Shown here piece by piece: positions 6,455 to 14,630 of a DNA stretch of 39,865 nucleotides. Where the stretch lies: positions 1-39,865 of the forward strand of contig JAITPR010000052.1 of assembly GCA_031289315.1 (NCBI GenBank), read 5' to 3'. The DNA comes from Clostridiaceae bacterium (lineage in GTDB: Bacteria > Bacillota > Clostridia > Christensenellales > CAG-917). The notes under the pieces are model-generated. The model saw only the letters and a list, made by a program, of their open reading frames with translations. It was not told where the DNA came from and ran no database searches. Made by a program: the position numbers and the translations under genes. Position 1 is the first letter of the stretch, and the number at the start of each line of letters is the position of its first letter.

Positions 6455-9106
6455 ATGAAATTGCTTTTACTTGACTCAAACAGCTTGGTAAACCGTGCGT
6501 TCTATGCGCTTGGTACTTCCGCATCGCTTGCGACAAGGGACGGACGTCCTACGGGAGCCGTGTTGGGCTTCATGAACATGCTGTTGAAACTCATAGACGA
6601 GGAGAAGCCTACGCACATAGCGGCGGCTTTCGACCTTAAAGGTCCCCTTATACGCCACGACATCGCTCCCGATTACAAGGGGACGCGCAAGCCCATGCCG
6701 GACGAATTGCGGTTGCAAATAGAGCCGCTTAAGGAGCTACTGGGCAAGATGGGCATTACCGTGCTGTCCTTGCAGCGCTACGAGGCGGACGACGTGATCG
6801 GTACGGCGGCGGCAGTGGCGGAACGCGAAGGCGTGAATACGGTAATAGTCACCGGCGACAAGGATTGTTTGCAGTTAATAAGCGAAAAAACCGCCGTGTT
6901 TTTGACTAAATCCGGCGTGCGTGAGTTGAAAAAGTACGGGCTTGAGGAGCTTAAGGAGTACGGGTTCACGCCGGAAAGCTTTATAGATTATAAGGCGCTT
7001 GCGGGGGACTCGTCGGATAATATTTCCGGCATACCCGGTATCGGGGAAAAAACCGCGCGCGATTTACTTTCCGAATTCGGTTCGCTCGACGTCATACTTG
7101 CCTCGTACGAAAAAATGACCGGGGCTAAACGCGTCAAAATAGAAAACGGTAGGGAAGCGGCGCTTAGGTCTAAGCTGCTTGCCACGATAATACGGGACGT
7201 ACCCGTCGACATAGACTTTAAAAAGCTTGCGTTCAAGGCGGAATACGGCGCGGAATTTTTAGCGGGGCTTCAGGCGTTGGAGCTGACCGGAATTATAAAA
7301 AGACTGAAGCTCTCTACCGGCGGCGCGGGCAATGCGTACGGCGCGGGCAATACGGGCGATATCGCAAATGTGTACGGCGCCGGCGGTGCGGTCGATACTG
7401 GAAGTGTGGACGGCACGGATGACGCAGGCGGTGCGGGTAACACGGGCGGAGCGCGGACGGTTGCTTCAAGAACGGTTGAGTTAATATCCGTATCGAAAAT
7501 CGAAGACATGATGCGAATACTCTCTGATTGCGACACGGTGGCGCTCATTGCAGACGGGGAAATCCGCTTCGCTACGGACGCCGCGCGCGAATACGCCGTC
7601 GATATAAATTTGGATTTATTCGGGGAGGGGCTGGACTACGACACCGCCGTGGCGGCGTTGCTTGACGCCGTGCGCGGTAAGTTCGTGATAGCCTTCGACG
7701 TGAAGTCGTTTATGCACAGAGGCGGCGTGGAAACGGTTTCCGGCGGGTTCTTCGACTGCATGCTTGCCGCACACCTTGCGGGGGGTTCGCGTCCCATGCG
7801 CGAGGTCGAGCAAGCGGTAAACGCTTACGGACTGCGAAAGCGCGCCGCCGACCTATTTGTGTTGCGCGACATCCTATCCGAAGAGCTTGTGAAGCTTAAT
7901 TTAGACGGAGTGTTCCGCGATTTGGAAACGCCGCTCATACGCGTACTCTTCAACATGGAACAGCGCGGCTTTACCGCGGACGCCGGGGAATTAAGGGAAT
8001 TGGGCTTAAAATACGAGCGTGAATTATCCGATTTGACCGCGGAAATCTATCGGCTTGCGGGTATGGAATTCAACATAAATTCGCCCAAACAGTTGGGGGA
8101 AACTCTGTTTGAAAAGCTTTGGTTGCCGCACGGTAAGAAAAATAAGTCGGGCGGTTACAGCGTCGACTCCGATATTTTGGAGGGGTTGGCGGCGGCGCAT
8201 CCGGTTATACCGTCGATTTTGCGGTACAGAAAAATTTCTAAGCTTAAATCCACCTATGCGGACGGGCTTTTAAAGCTTATCGGCGCCGACGGAAAAATAC
8301 ACACCTCCTTTAAACAGTGCATAACGACTACCGGCAGGCTGTCTTCCGTGGAACCTAATTTGCAGAACATACCGACGAGAAACGCCGAAAGTAAGGAAAT
8401 ACGGCGTGCGTTTAAGGCATCGGAGGGCAGAATTTTGGTTTCGGCGGACTATTCGCAGATAGAGCTTAGGTTGCTTGCGCATTTCAGCGGCGACGAAAGC
8501 TTAATCGACGCGTACAATAAAAACGCCGACATTCACGCGTTAACCGCGTCGGAAATTTTCAATGTGCCGCTTGACGCGGTTACGTCTACCATGCGTAAGA
8601 ATGCAAAAGCCGTGAACTTCGGCATAATTTACGGCATAAGTGCGTTCGGGCTTTCGGAGGACCTATCCATGCCGGTAGCCGCGGCAAGAGGGTTTATAGA
8701 GCGTTATTTTAACACTTATCCGCGCGTTAAGGAATTTATGAATTCTAATATCGCTTACGCTAAGGAACACGGTTATGTGAAGACTTTCGGCGGACGCATA
8801 CGTTCGATTCCGGAGGTCAGTTCCGCAAACCACAACTTGCGCAGCTTTGGTGAGCGCGCCGCCATGAATATGCCTTTGCAAGGCGCGGCGGCGGATATAA
8901 TAAAAATAGCCATGTTAGGTATAGAAAAACGGCTTTCCGGCAGGAAATCGGGGCTTATATTGCAGGTACACGACGAACTAATCGTCGACGCGGCAAAGGA
9001 CGAAGTCGAACTGGTTAAGGACATAATAAGAGAAGAAATGGAGGGCGCGGTAAGCTTCCGTGTTCCGCTTCTCGTGAACGTAGAGGTAGGTACCGAATGG
9101 GCGTAA
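6455..9106 (+). CDS. polA: DNA polymerase I
   Basis: The product has 883 residues and fills Okazaki-fragment and repair gaps. The N-terminal 5'-3' exonuclease (FEN-like) domain spans about 1-285 ('LLLDSNSLVNRAFYAL', 'DKDCLQL', 'GDSSDNISGIPGIGEKTA'). The polymerase domain occupies the C-terminal half, with motif A 'DYSQIELR' near 664, motif B 'RKNAKAVNFGIIYG' near 712 and motif C 'VHDEL' near 839. The middle 3'-5' exonuclease-like domain lacks the usual acidic motif (the region reads 'VALIADGEIRF'), so proofreading is probably absent, as in Bacillus-type enzymes. Residues 289-332 are a Gly/Ala/Asn/Asp-rich low-complexity insertion at the junction between domains. The ATG at 6455 has no clear Shine-Dalgarno site. 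coaE follows, as in many Firmicutes. The stop codon lies in the first unit of a tandem array. Confidence 0.97.
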   Translation: MKLLLLDSNSLVNRAFYALGTSASLATRDGRPTGAVLGFMNMLLKLIDEEKPTHIAAAFDLKGPLIRHDIAPDYKGTRKPMPDELRLQIEPLKELLGKMGITVLSLQRYEADDVIGTAAAVAEREGVNTVIVTGDKDCLQLISEKTAVFLTKSGVRELKKYGLEELKEYGFTPESFIDYKALAGDSSDNISGIPGIGEKTARDLLSEFGSLDVILASYEKMTGAKRVKIENGREAALRSKLLATIIRDVPVDIDFKKLAFKAEYGAEFLAGLQALELTGIIKRLKLSTGGAGNAYGAGNTGDIANVYGAGGAVDTGSVDGTDDAGGAGNTGGARTVASRTVELISVSKIEDMMRILSDCDTVALIADGEIRFATDAAREYAVDINLDLFGEGLDYDTAVAALLDAVRGKFVIAFDVKSFMHRGGVETVSGGFFDCMLAAHLAGGSRPMREVEQAVNAYGLRKRAADLFVLRDILSEELVKLNLDGVFRDLETPLIRVLFNMEQRGFTADAGELRELGLKYERELSDLTAEIYRLAGMEFNINSPKQLGETLFEKLWLPHGKKNKSGGYSVDSDILEGLAAAHPVIPSILRYRKISKLKSTYADGLLKLIGADGKIHTSFKQCITTTGRLSSVEPNLQNIPTRNAESKEIRRAFKASEGRILVSADYSQIELRLLAHFSGDESLIDAYNKNADIHALTASEIFNVPLDAVTSTMRKNAKAVNFGIIYGISAFGLSEDLSMPVAAARGFIERYFNTYPRVKEFMNSNIAYAKEHGYVKTFGGRIRSIPEVSSANHNLRSFGERAAMNMPLQGAAADIIKIAMLGIEKRLSGRKSGLILQVHDELIVDAAKDEVELVKDIIREEMEGAVSFRVPLLVNVEVGTEWA

Positions 9107-9305
9107 GCAATCGCTAATCAATCGGTGACGGCGCGATAAAGAGTATGCGGCGGCATAAGCAATCGCTACGATTGAGTAAAAAAGTATGCGGCGGCATAAG
9201 CAATCGCTACGATTGAGTAAGAGAGTGTGTGACGGCATAAGCAACCGCCAAAATTGAGTAAGAGAGTGTGTGACGGCGTAAGCAACCGCCACATTAAGCA
9301 AAAGA
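9095..9305. repeat. Tandem array between polA and coaE, five units of about 50-60 bp
   Basis: Units share GGC(A/G)TAAGCAATCGCTA or the diverged form GGC(A/G)TAAGCAACCGCCA, followed by ATTGAGTAAGAGAGTGTG or similar. The first unit begins inside polA (GGGCGTAAGCAATCGCTA), so the polA stop codon is part of the repeat unit. Two middle units are almost identical (about 9148-9225). Confidence 0.85.
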
Positions 9306-9315
9306 GGATGTGTAT

Positions 9316-9903
9316 ATGAAAATTGCGGTTACCGGAGAAATTGGCAGCGGTAAATCTGTCTTTATGGAGCTTGCGGAGGCGTATCCCGCGTTCGCGTGTT
9401 TTTCGGCGGACGCGATAAACGCCGGGCTGTTGAGCGATTCCGCGTATTTGGGACGCTTGCGCGTCGCTTTTCCGGAGGCTTTTTCCGACGGTGTTTTTTC
9501 AAAGGCAACGCTGTCCGATATGATTTTTAAGGACGCGGTAAAACGCAAAAAGCTTAATTCGATAGCTCATCCCGAAATTGCCGCGCTAACGTTGCGCTTG
9601 ACCGCCGAAGCCGAAGCACGCGGAAAAATTGTACTTATGGAGGTTCCGCTGTTGCTAGAAAGCGGAATAGAGGAAATTTTTGACAAGATAGTGTTGATAA
9701 AGGCTCCTGCGGAAAGCCGCGCGGAGAGGATTACCAAACGCAGGGGAGTCACGCCCGTGCAAGCCTTAGCCCGCATACGGAGCCAAAATCAGGATACCGT
9801 CGTGGAGTCGTTTGCGGATATTGTTATCGAAAACTACGGTTCGTTGGACCAGTTCCGACTGAAGGCATTGGCGGTTTTGGACGCGCTTTCACGCGGAGCT
9901 TAA
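9316..9903 (+). CDS. coaE: Dephospho-CoA kinase
   Basis: The product has 195 residues and phosphorylates the 3'-hydroxyl of dephospho-CoA, the last step of coenzyme A synthesis. The P-loop 'GEIGSGKS' lies at residues 8-15, the conserved region 'FSADAIN' follows at about 32, and 'RKKLNSIAHPEI' and 'MEVPLLLESG' match the family. The length is normal. I chose the ATG at 9316, which sits 8 nt after AGAGG; GTG at 9310 is in frame but too close to that site. It follows polA after a tandem array and probably shares its transcript. Confidence 0.93.
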   Translation: MKIAVTGEIGSGKSVFMELAEAYPAFACFSADAINAGLLSDSAYLGRLRVAFPEAFSDGVFSKATLSDMIFKDAVKRKKLNSIAHPEIAALTLRLTAEAEARGKIVLMEVPLLLESGIEEIFDKIVLIKAPAESRAERITKRRGVTPVQALARIRSQNQDTVVESFADIVIENYGSLDQFRLKALAVLDALSRGA

Positions 9904-10009
9904 ATTGTCGGATGCGGGCAATTTGCGGCGAATTATCCGCGCCCAAATTGTCAATACCCAAATTAAAAACCGGCTTAAACCGCATAGGTTTAGGCGCTAT
10001 ATAAAAAAC

Positions 10010-10082
10010 GGAGTGTGTACAATTCGCGGGGACAAAATATTTTTTTGGCTGGCAAGTCGTAACCGCAGGTTGTCCACTCCCT
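10010..10082 (+). repeat. Element A, complete copy
   Basis: The left arm GAGTGTGTACAATTCGCGG, the centre GACAAAATATTTTTTTGGC, then TGGCAAGTCGTAACCGC, and the right arm AGGTTGTCCACTCCCT form a palindrome of about 70 bp. It lies in the spacer just upstream of the flavodoxin gene. Confidence 0.85.
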
Positions 10083-10135
10083 AACAACATCTAGGGGGTA
10101 TTCGCGCTCCCTTAAGCTACTGGAGGATATGTAAA

Positions 10136-10546
10136 ATGAGCACATTAATTATCTATTATTCCTATTCGGGAAACACTCGCAAAATAGCCGAAGCCTTGGC
10201 GGTTGAAAAGGCGGCGGATTTGACGGCAATAAACGACGAAAAAAGACCGGGCAAATTCAAGGCGTATTCGTCGGGTTGCCTTAAGGCGTTGAACGGTCAA
10301 GGGTGGGCAATTCAGCCGCTCACCGTCGATTTGGGCGCCTATGACGAAATAATTTTGTTGACGCCGATATGGGCCGGCAATGTACCTCCGGCGGTAAACT
10401 CCGCGCTGGAATTGCTTCCCGCCGGCAAGGAAGTGTCTATAAAAGCCGTTTCCGGAAGCGGTTCAAGTAAGTGTGTCGACAAGCTACGCGCCGTCGTGGA
10501 AGGCAAGGGCAGCACGCTTGCCGCGTTCGAAGACATAAAATCTTAA
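10136..10546 (+). CDS. Flavodoxin family protein
   Basis: The product has 136 residues with a flavodoxin fold that binds FMN and carries electrons between redox proteins. The phosphate-binding loop 'YYSYSGNTRKIAEAL' is at residues 7-21, and 'EIILLTPIWAGNVPPAVNSAL' (near 65-85) is the second FMN-contacting loop of the long-known 'flavodoxin_4' type, often annotated as NAD(P)H-dependent oxidoreductase. GGAGG precedes the ATG. An element A copy lies immediately upstream. Physiological partners are not visible nearby. Confidence 0.85.
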   Translation: MSTLIIYYSYSGNTRKIAEALAVEKAADLTAINDEKRPGKFKAYSSGCLKALNGQGWAIQPLTVDLGAYDEIILLTPIWAGNVPPAVNSALELLPAGKEVSIKAVSGSGSSKCVDKLRAVVEGKGSTLAAFEDIKS

Positions 10547-10553
10547 GAAAAAA

Positions 10554-10620
10554 CGAGCGCAAAATTTACGACCGACGTAAAAAAACGGCGGTCGCAGAAA
10601 CATTGCGCCCGCCGTAAAAA
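10554..10620. terminator. Convergent two-way terminator between the flavodoxin and DivIVA-like genes
   Basis: Nested complementarity (GCGCAA with TTGCGC outside, CGACCG at 10569-10574 with CGGTCG at 10589-10594 inside) separates two converging genes, with A and T runs on the flanks. It would serve both strands. Confidence 0.55.
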
Positions 10621-10654
10621 TACTTATGTACCGGCAACCGCTTAATGCGTCCGC

Positions 10655-11314
10655 TTACCACTCGTCGGCGACCTCCGAAAGGGGTTCGCGCGGCGGGTCG
10701 GCGGCGGCACGCGCCACACGCGCCGATACCGTTTTGATTTCGGCTTTCAATTTTTCAACGAGTTTTTTCATTTCCGGGCTTTGCTCCATGAGGCGTTGAG
10801 ATTCGCTTTTGAATTGGCGTTCGGCATCGCCGCCGTTGTCGCGGCGTTGCAAACCAAAGTCGGAGGTAAGCAATTTTTCCAACTCGTGGGCGGTATTCAC
10901 CACGACGTTTTCCATTGACAAAACGTCGCTTTCAAAATGATAGCGTTCCTTCAATTCCTCGTAGGCATTCGTCCATTTGGCTTGAAAAATTTTTAAGCGC
11001 TCTATTTCCAATGCGTATTGAAGCTTCAAATCCAACATCATTTCGTTTGATTTTTCCGTCGCCGCCAAAAGACTTGTTTTTATTTCGTCCTCCCGTTTTT
11101 GCAGATTCTTCACTTCAACGCAAAGCGTACGGTTCTCTTGCAGTAAAATCTCGCGGTTTTTCTGCGCTTCCATCGCCGCGGCGTCCGTTTTATTTTTTTC
11201 GCGCTTTATGTAGTCCTCTACCTCCGGCACGGAGTATCCCTTTTTTGTGATATTAAACATGTAATTTCCGCGTGTTTTCTTAGCTTCTTTTTTATCGTTT
11301 TTTTCGCGTTTCAT
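10655..11314 (-). CDS. DivIVA/GpsB-like coiled-coil protein
   Basis: The product has 219 residues. Near residue 20 it carries 'FNITKKGYSVPEVEDYI', which fits the N-terminal membrane-curvature domain of DivIVA/GpsB proteins (pattern F-x-x-x-x-x-GY-x-x-x-EV-x-x-(Y/F)-(I/L)). Residues 45-150 are strongly charged heptad-type coiled coil, and the last 60 residues are variable. DivIVA-family proteins sit at the cell pole or septum and recruit partners for division, wall synthesis or sporulation; a septal or polar role here is an inference. The start at 11314 is supported by GGGAGG nine nt upstream; the 18 residues before the domain are Lys-rich. It has its own promoter and is transcribed towards the flavodoxin gene. 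Confidence 0.75.
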   Translation of the reverse strand: MKREKNDKKEAKKTRGNYMFNITKKGYSVPEVEDYIKREKNKTDAAAMEAQKNREILLQENRTLCVEVKNLQKREDEIKTSLLAATEKSNEMMLDLKLQYALEIERLKIFQAKWTNAYEELKERYHFESDVLSMENVVVNTAHELEKLLTSDFGLQRRDNGGDAERQFKSESQRLMEQSPEMKKLVEKLKAEIKTVSARVARAAADPPREPLSEVADEW

Positions 11315-11358
11315 GTGCCTTTGCCTCCCGCAAATTTGGTTGTCCACACCCGTATATT

Positions 11359-11387
11359 ACCTTAAATACGCCCGCGAATTAAGTCAA
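11359..11387 (-). promoter_or_regulatory. Promoter of the DivIVA-like gene
   Basis: On the minus strand, TTGACT (11387-11382) and TAAGGT (11364-11359) are separated by 17 bp. The -35 is good and the -10 is weak. Confidence 0.45.
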
Positions 11388-11446
11388 TTTTACGGCTTTA
11401 AAACCGTATTTTGGCGAAACCGTTAAAAAAATACCAGATAAGCCGA

Positions 11447-11473
11447 TTTTGTCACCGCTGATTGTCCACACCC
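11447..11473 (+). repeat. Element A fragment (right half)
   Basis: TTTTGTCACCGCTG followed by ATTGTCCACACCCT matches the right half of element A. A shorter trace (GGTTGTCCACACCC) lies at 11338-11351. Confidence 0.6.
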
Positions 11474-11695
11474 TACTTAGATAAAGAGGTTCACGCCCGC
11501 GTTGTATAAGCATATACTTATATGCGGAACTTGAAAAAGATTCCGCGTGTTGCGATAAAAGTCGCCGCATTGTCGGTAAAAAACGGGGTACGGCAAAAGC
11601 CGTCTTGTCGGTTTGAAACGGCTGTCGTGTCGCGGCAAAAACCGCCGTCTTGTCGGTTGAAATGCGCCGGATACGGCGGCACGGAGGGAATAAGC

Positions 11696-12646
11696 ATGGT
11701 GATTACGTTTAAGCCGGGCGACGGCTTTTTATCGGTTAACGGTACGCACTGCGACGGGAATTGTGAGTTCAAGCTTGAGGCGGGCGCGCGCGTTTGTGTG
11801 GTGCGGTTTCCTCTAAAGCGCGGATTTTTGCCGATTAGCGCGGCGGTTGAGGTCGCTTGCGGTAAGCCGGTTTGCGACTGCGATTCCGTTGAGTTTACGG
11901 AGATTTCCGATGACGTGTTCATTGCCGAGTTCATAGCCGAAGAAATGCGTGAGTACCGTCCGCCGCAAGCCGTTCTTCAAGAGCAGCTGTCCGTGTCCGG
12001 CATGCCGCATCTTGTAACCGTGTTTCGCGATACGCGGCTTAGGGCAATCATGGAAAATGCGCGCGGAAGTGAGACCTTCGACCTGCCCGACTTAACCGCT
12101 CCGCGGTTATTCCTCCGAACGGTGTCCTTCGGCGTGCTGTCCATAATAACCGGTATCACGGCAAAAAATAAAAAATATTTGCGCTTGCTGACCTATGACG
12201 GCGCGTGCAAAAGTATTTTCGAAGCCGAATGTGACGATTTGGTGTTTGACAAAAACACTTTTACGGCGGTTACTAAAAAACATGATATGCTTGGGCGCGC
12301 CGTGTCGGAAACGTACAGCTTTAACGACGGTAAGTTCGAAAAACTCAATACCGTTTTCGCCTATGAAAACGATCGCATTTACCCGGCGGAGCTGCTGCCG
12401 TATCTGTTCTTCGAAGCGTTTTCATCAGGCGACAACGCCAAAATCGAAAAGTACTTAAGCGCTGATCTCAAAAAGAGCGCCGGGTATCTCAAGGAGTATA
12501 TAACGCCGTTTGAAAAAATTGTTCCCGAGTATTCCGGCGGCGATAACGAGATAGCCGTGCTTGTGCGCGGAGAAAAATATAAAAAAATTACCCGGTACCG
12601 CTTCGAAATCAAAGACAATAAAATAAGTAATTTCTTTAGGGTGTGA
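11696..12646 (+). CDS. Hypothetical protein, 316 residues
   Basis: I do not recognise this protein. It has no signal peptide or membrane segment and looks cytoplasmic. The N-terminal half is rich in beta-type sequence with several Cys residues ('HCDGNCEF', 'CGKPVCDCDS'), which could bind a metal but form no known motif. The C-terminal half has 'TAVTKKHDMLGRAVSETY', which resembles repeated beta-sheet modules of uncharacterised clostridial proteins, and ends in a compact region that may bind a partner. The ATG at 11696 is chosen because GGAGGG stands 8 nt upstream; the longer open frame reads through a repeat. It occupies the position just before rpe, where prkC/rsgA-type genes sit in Bacillus, but it is not one of those. 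Confidence 0.75.
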   Translation: MVITFKPGDGFLSVNGTHCDGNCEFKLEAGARVCVVRFPLKRGFLPISAAVEVACGKPVCDCDSVEFTEISDDVFIAEFIAEEMREYRPPQAVLQEQLSVSGMPHLVTVFRDTRLRAIMENARGSETFDLPDLTAPRLFLRTVSFGVLSIITGITAKNKKYLRLLTYDGACKSIFEAECDDLVFDKNTFTAVTKKHDMLGRAVSETYSFNDGKFEKLNTVFAYENDRIYPAELLPYLFFEAFSSGDNAKIEKYLSADLKKSAGYLKEYITPFEKIVPEYSGGDNEIAVLVRGEKYKKITRYRFEIKDNKISNFFRV

Positions 12647-12651
12647 GCGCT

Positions 12652-12813
12652 CTTGTTCTTTTGCTACGCGGCAAAAGAACCAAAAACGCGCAAGCTTGAA
12701 GCTTGACACTGATTACTTGAAAAACGCGGTTGACGTAAAAATTTATCATTTTTACGTCAACCGCGTTTTTAAATTTATTAGTGTAAATCCCCAGTCTAGC
12801 GTTCTTTAGTTAC
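12652..12813 (+). repeat. Dispersed element B, copy 2 (forward orientation)
   Basis: This is the clearest copy. A hairpin CTTGTTCTTTTGC with GCAAAAGAACC is followed by CGCAAGCTTGAAGCTTGAC and ACTGATTACTTG, and then by a perfect 23-bp stem with a 5-nt loop (12720-12770, based on AAAAACGCGGTTGACG). AAATTTATTAGTGTAAAT and a diverged tail ending near GTTAC follow. It lies directly downstream of the 316-residue protein and may serve as its terminator. Confidence 0.85.
12720..12770. terminator. Long perfect hairpin of element B, possible two-way terminator
   Basis: The 23-bp stem with a 5-nt loop has an A-rich left end and a T-rich right end. This is the form of a Rho-independent terminator on either strand. 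Confidence 0.5.
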
Positions 12814-12952
12814 CCTTTCCGGTGTCTTTACTTAATACCAAAAATTAGGCTATGTTCCTTAATTATTTTTGCGTATCTCTATAATACCGAAATCAAACAG
12901 TCGGCTTTTAGTTGCTTTTTCATTTTTATACGGTTGTCACATGTGTCCGGTA

Positions 12953-12981
12953 TTGCAATTATTACCCGTTTATGTTATGAT
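12953..12981 (+). promoter_or_regulatory. Promoter of rpe and the downstream block
   Basis: TTGCAA (12953-12958) and TATGAT (12976-12981) are separated by 17 bp. The start would lie near 12988, about 22 nt before the rpe ATG. Confidence 0.65.
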
Positions 12982-13009
12982 ATAAGTAAGATAAATCAAC
13001 GAGGTGCAA

Positions 13010-13678
13010 ATGTTGAAAAAGCAAATTAAAATTGCGCCGTCGCTCCTGTCTGCGGATTTCTGCGCGATGGGCGAGGCAATGAAAAATCTTAAAGCTTGGG
13101 GCGCGGATTACGCGCACTGCGATGTGATGGACGGCGTGTTTGTGCCGAACCTGACCTTCGGTATGCCCATGGTAAAAGCCCTGAAAAAATGCGCGCAAAT
13201 TCCGTTGGACGTACACCTCATGATTGTAAAACCGGAAAAATACGTCATGCAGTTCGCCGACGCCGGCGCGGATATTATAACTTTTCACCCCGACGCAAGC
13301 GAAAAAACAGGCGCCGCCCTAAAGGAAATTAAAGCGCGCGGCATAAAATGCGGGCTTGTCCTCAACCCCGATAAGCCGCTCTCCCTGATTGAACCCTACC
13401 TTGAGCTTATAGACATGCTCGTGATTATGAGCGTGTACGCCGGCTTCGGAGGGCAGTCCTTTATTCGCGATAGCCTTGCCAAAATAGGAAAAGCACGCGC
13501 GTTGCTAAATGCCGCCGGGCGCTCCGACGTGGATATAGAAGTGGACGGCGGCGTGGGCGAGGGTAACGCCGCAGATATTTTGTCCGCCGGCGCAAATGTG
13601 CTCGTGGCCGGCTCCGCCGTGTTCGGCTCTCCCAATCCGCCTAAAACAATATCGGCGTTGCGCGGCGCACTCGGGTAA
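13010..13678 (+). CDS. rpe: Ribulose-phosphate 3-epimerase
   Basis: The product has 222 residues and interconverts ribulose 5-phosphate and xylulose 5-phosphate in the pentose phosphate pathway. It is a TIM barrel with 'IAPSLLSADF' at the N-terminus, 'HCDVMDGVFVPNLTFG' near 36-51 (metal ligands His and Asp), 'DVHLMI' and 'EVDGGV' near 178. The length is typical. The ATG at 13010 lies 5 nt after GAGG; an upstream in-frame GTG overlaps that site. It is the first gene of a block conserved with B. subtilis (rpe, thiN, spoVM, rpmB, asp23-like, fakA, recG). The last 40 bp of the gene are duplicated just past the stop codon. Confidence 0.96.
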   Translation: MLKKQIKIAPSLLSADFCAMGEAMKNLKAWGADYAHCDVMDGVFVPNLTFGMPMVKALKKCAQIPLDVHLMIVKPEKYVMQFADAGADIITFHPDASEKTGAALKEIKARGIKCGLVLNPDKPLSLIEPYLELIDMLVIMSVYAGFGGQSFIRDSLAKIGKARALLNAAGRSDVDIEVDGGVGEGNAADILSAGANVLVAGSAVFGSPNPPKTISALRGALG

Positions 13679-13860
13679 GTTATACGTTGCCGCCTAAAAC
13701 AATATCGACGGTGCGCGGTATGCACGGATTGGAGTGCTTTAACCGGAGCAAAGCCGCGCGGCACGTGGGAACGGTTTCGCAATTAGTGTGACGGTTAAAT
13801 ATACAGCGGAGTGGAGCAAAGTCGCGCGGCGCGTGGGAACGGTTTCTAATAAAAGCCGCC
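13637..13860. repeat. Duplication of the rpe 3' end and a second degenerate duplication
   Basis: CCGCCTAAAACAATATCG at 13637, inside rpe, is repeated at 13691, a 54-bp shift that spans the stop codon; matching sequence continues through GCGCGG. Further right, GGAGCAAAGCCGCGCGGC followed by GTGGGAACGGTTTC (about 13745-13780) recurs as GGAGCAAAGTCGCGCGGC followed by GTGGGAACGGTTTC (about 13814-13848). Confidence 0.85.
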
Positions 13861-13964
13861 AAATCTACATGTCCGACGGAGTTAATTACGCAACCACTAT
13901 TCTAAACGGGCTTCTAACAGCGCATATGAGTAGAACTGAAAAAACAAAGCACATAAATTAATAA

Positions 13965-14630
13965 ATGATTAAATTAACAGAAAAAGAAATTATTCAACTA
14001 TGGGCTGAGAAGTGTAAAAAAGCCGCTCTCGTATTAAACGGGTCGGATTTACCCGGCTGTTTTTTTGAGTATTTCATCGTTGCGGCGGACGGCGCTTACG
14101 ATAAATTGAAGTGTCCGGTTTCCGCCGTCATCGGTGATTTTGACTCGTCCGCCTTAAAAGCGGAGGATATTCCCGATACGGTGGAGGTGGTTAAGCTGGA
14201 CGCGATAAAGGAAATGACCGACGGCGAAGCCGGGCTTGATTATATTCTAAGCCGCGGGTACAAGGATATTACCGTTTACGGCGCGCTTGGCGGGCGGCAA
14301 GACCACGTTATTTATAATCTTACCCTTTTGGCGATTGCCGATAAACACAAGGGCGTAACCGTCCGCGCCGTCGGCGGCGGCACCGAAGTGAGGTTCATCT
14401 CCAAACGTAACCCTAATTTTAAAATGTCCGTAAATGTCGGTACCGTCGTTTCTATAGTTCCCTTTTCGTCGCGTGTGCATATAATGGAAACGAAAGGGCT
14501 GTTTTACCCCCTAAAGGATGAGGATTTGCTGAAAAAGTCGACGCGCGGGATTTCTAACGCCGCGGTTGATACGGAAATCAAAATCTCACTCTCCAAGGGT
14601 GAAGCGTTTGTCTTTGTAATAGCCGGTTGA
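13965..14630 (+). CDS. thiN: Thiamine pyrophosphokinase
   Basis: The product has 221 residues and transfers pyrophosphate from ATP to thiamine to make thiamine diphosphate. Diagnostic motifs are 'VAADGAYDKL' near 42, 'VIGDFDSS' near 58, 'TDGEAGLDYIL' near 85 (replacing the common 'DxTD' context), 'VYGALGGRQDH' near 104 and 'STRGISNA' near 192. The length is typical of ThiN. The ATG at 13965 has no clear ribosome binding site, which suggests translation from a long transcript or an unusual start region. It lies between rpe and spoVM, as in B. subtilis (yloS). No TPP riboswitch consensus is visible upstream. Confidence 0.93.
   Translation: MIKLTEKEIIQLWAEKCKKAALVLNGSDLPGCFFEYFIVAADGAYDKLKCPVSAVIGDFDSSALKAEDIPDTVEVVKLDAIKEMTDGEAGLDYILSRGYKDITVYGALGGRQDHVIYNLTLLAIADKHKGVTVRAVGGGTEVRFISKRNPNFKMSVNVGTVVSIVPFSSRVHIMETKGLFYPLKDEDLLKKSTRGISNAAVDTEIKISLSKGEAFVFVIAG

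Larger units (their letters stand above)
11315..11695. other. Divergent intergenic region with element A fragments and a short duplication
   Basis: No gene is seen. It holds fragments of element A (about 11338-11351 and 11447-11473) and the minus-strand promoter for the DivIVA-like gene. A degenerate duplication of about 45 bp follows at 11590-11670, built from CGGCAAAAGCCGTCTTGTCG and CGGCAAAAACCGCCGTC, each followed by a GGTT(T)GAAA stretch. The open frame of the next gene runs through this duplication, but its real start is downstream. Confidence 0.55.

Noticed and set aside
9095..9305. CRISPR array between polA and coaE
   Set aside because: The units are contiguous and diverge gradually, there are no unique spacers of constant length, and no cas genes are near.
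10915..11250. A 111-residue plus-strand frame opposite the DivIVA-like gene
   Set aside because: It is the shadow of the coiled-coil gene, rich in Ser/Pro/Phe as expected from the reverse of a Lys/Glu-rich frame.
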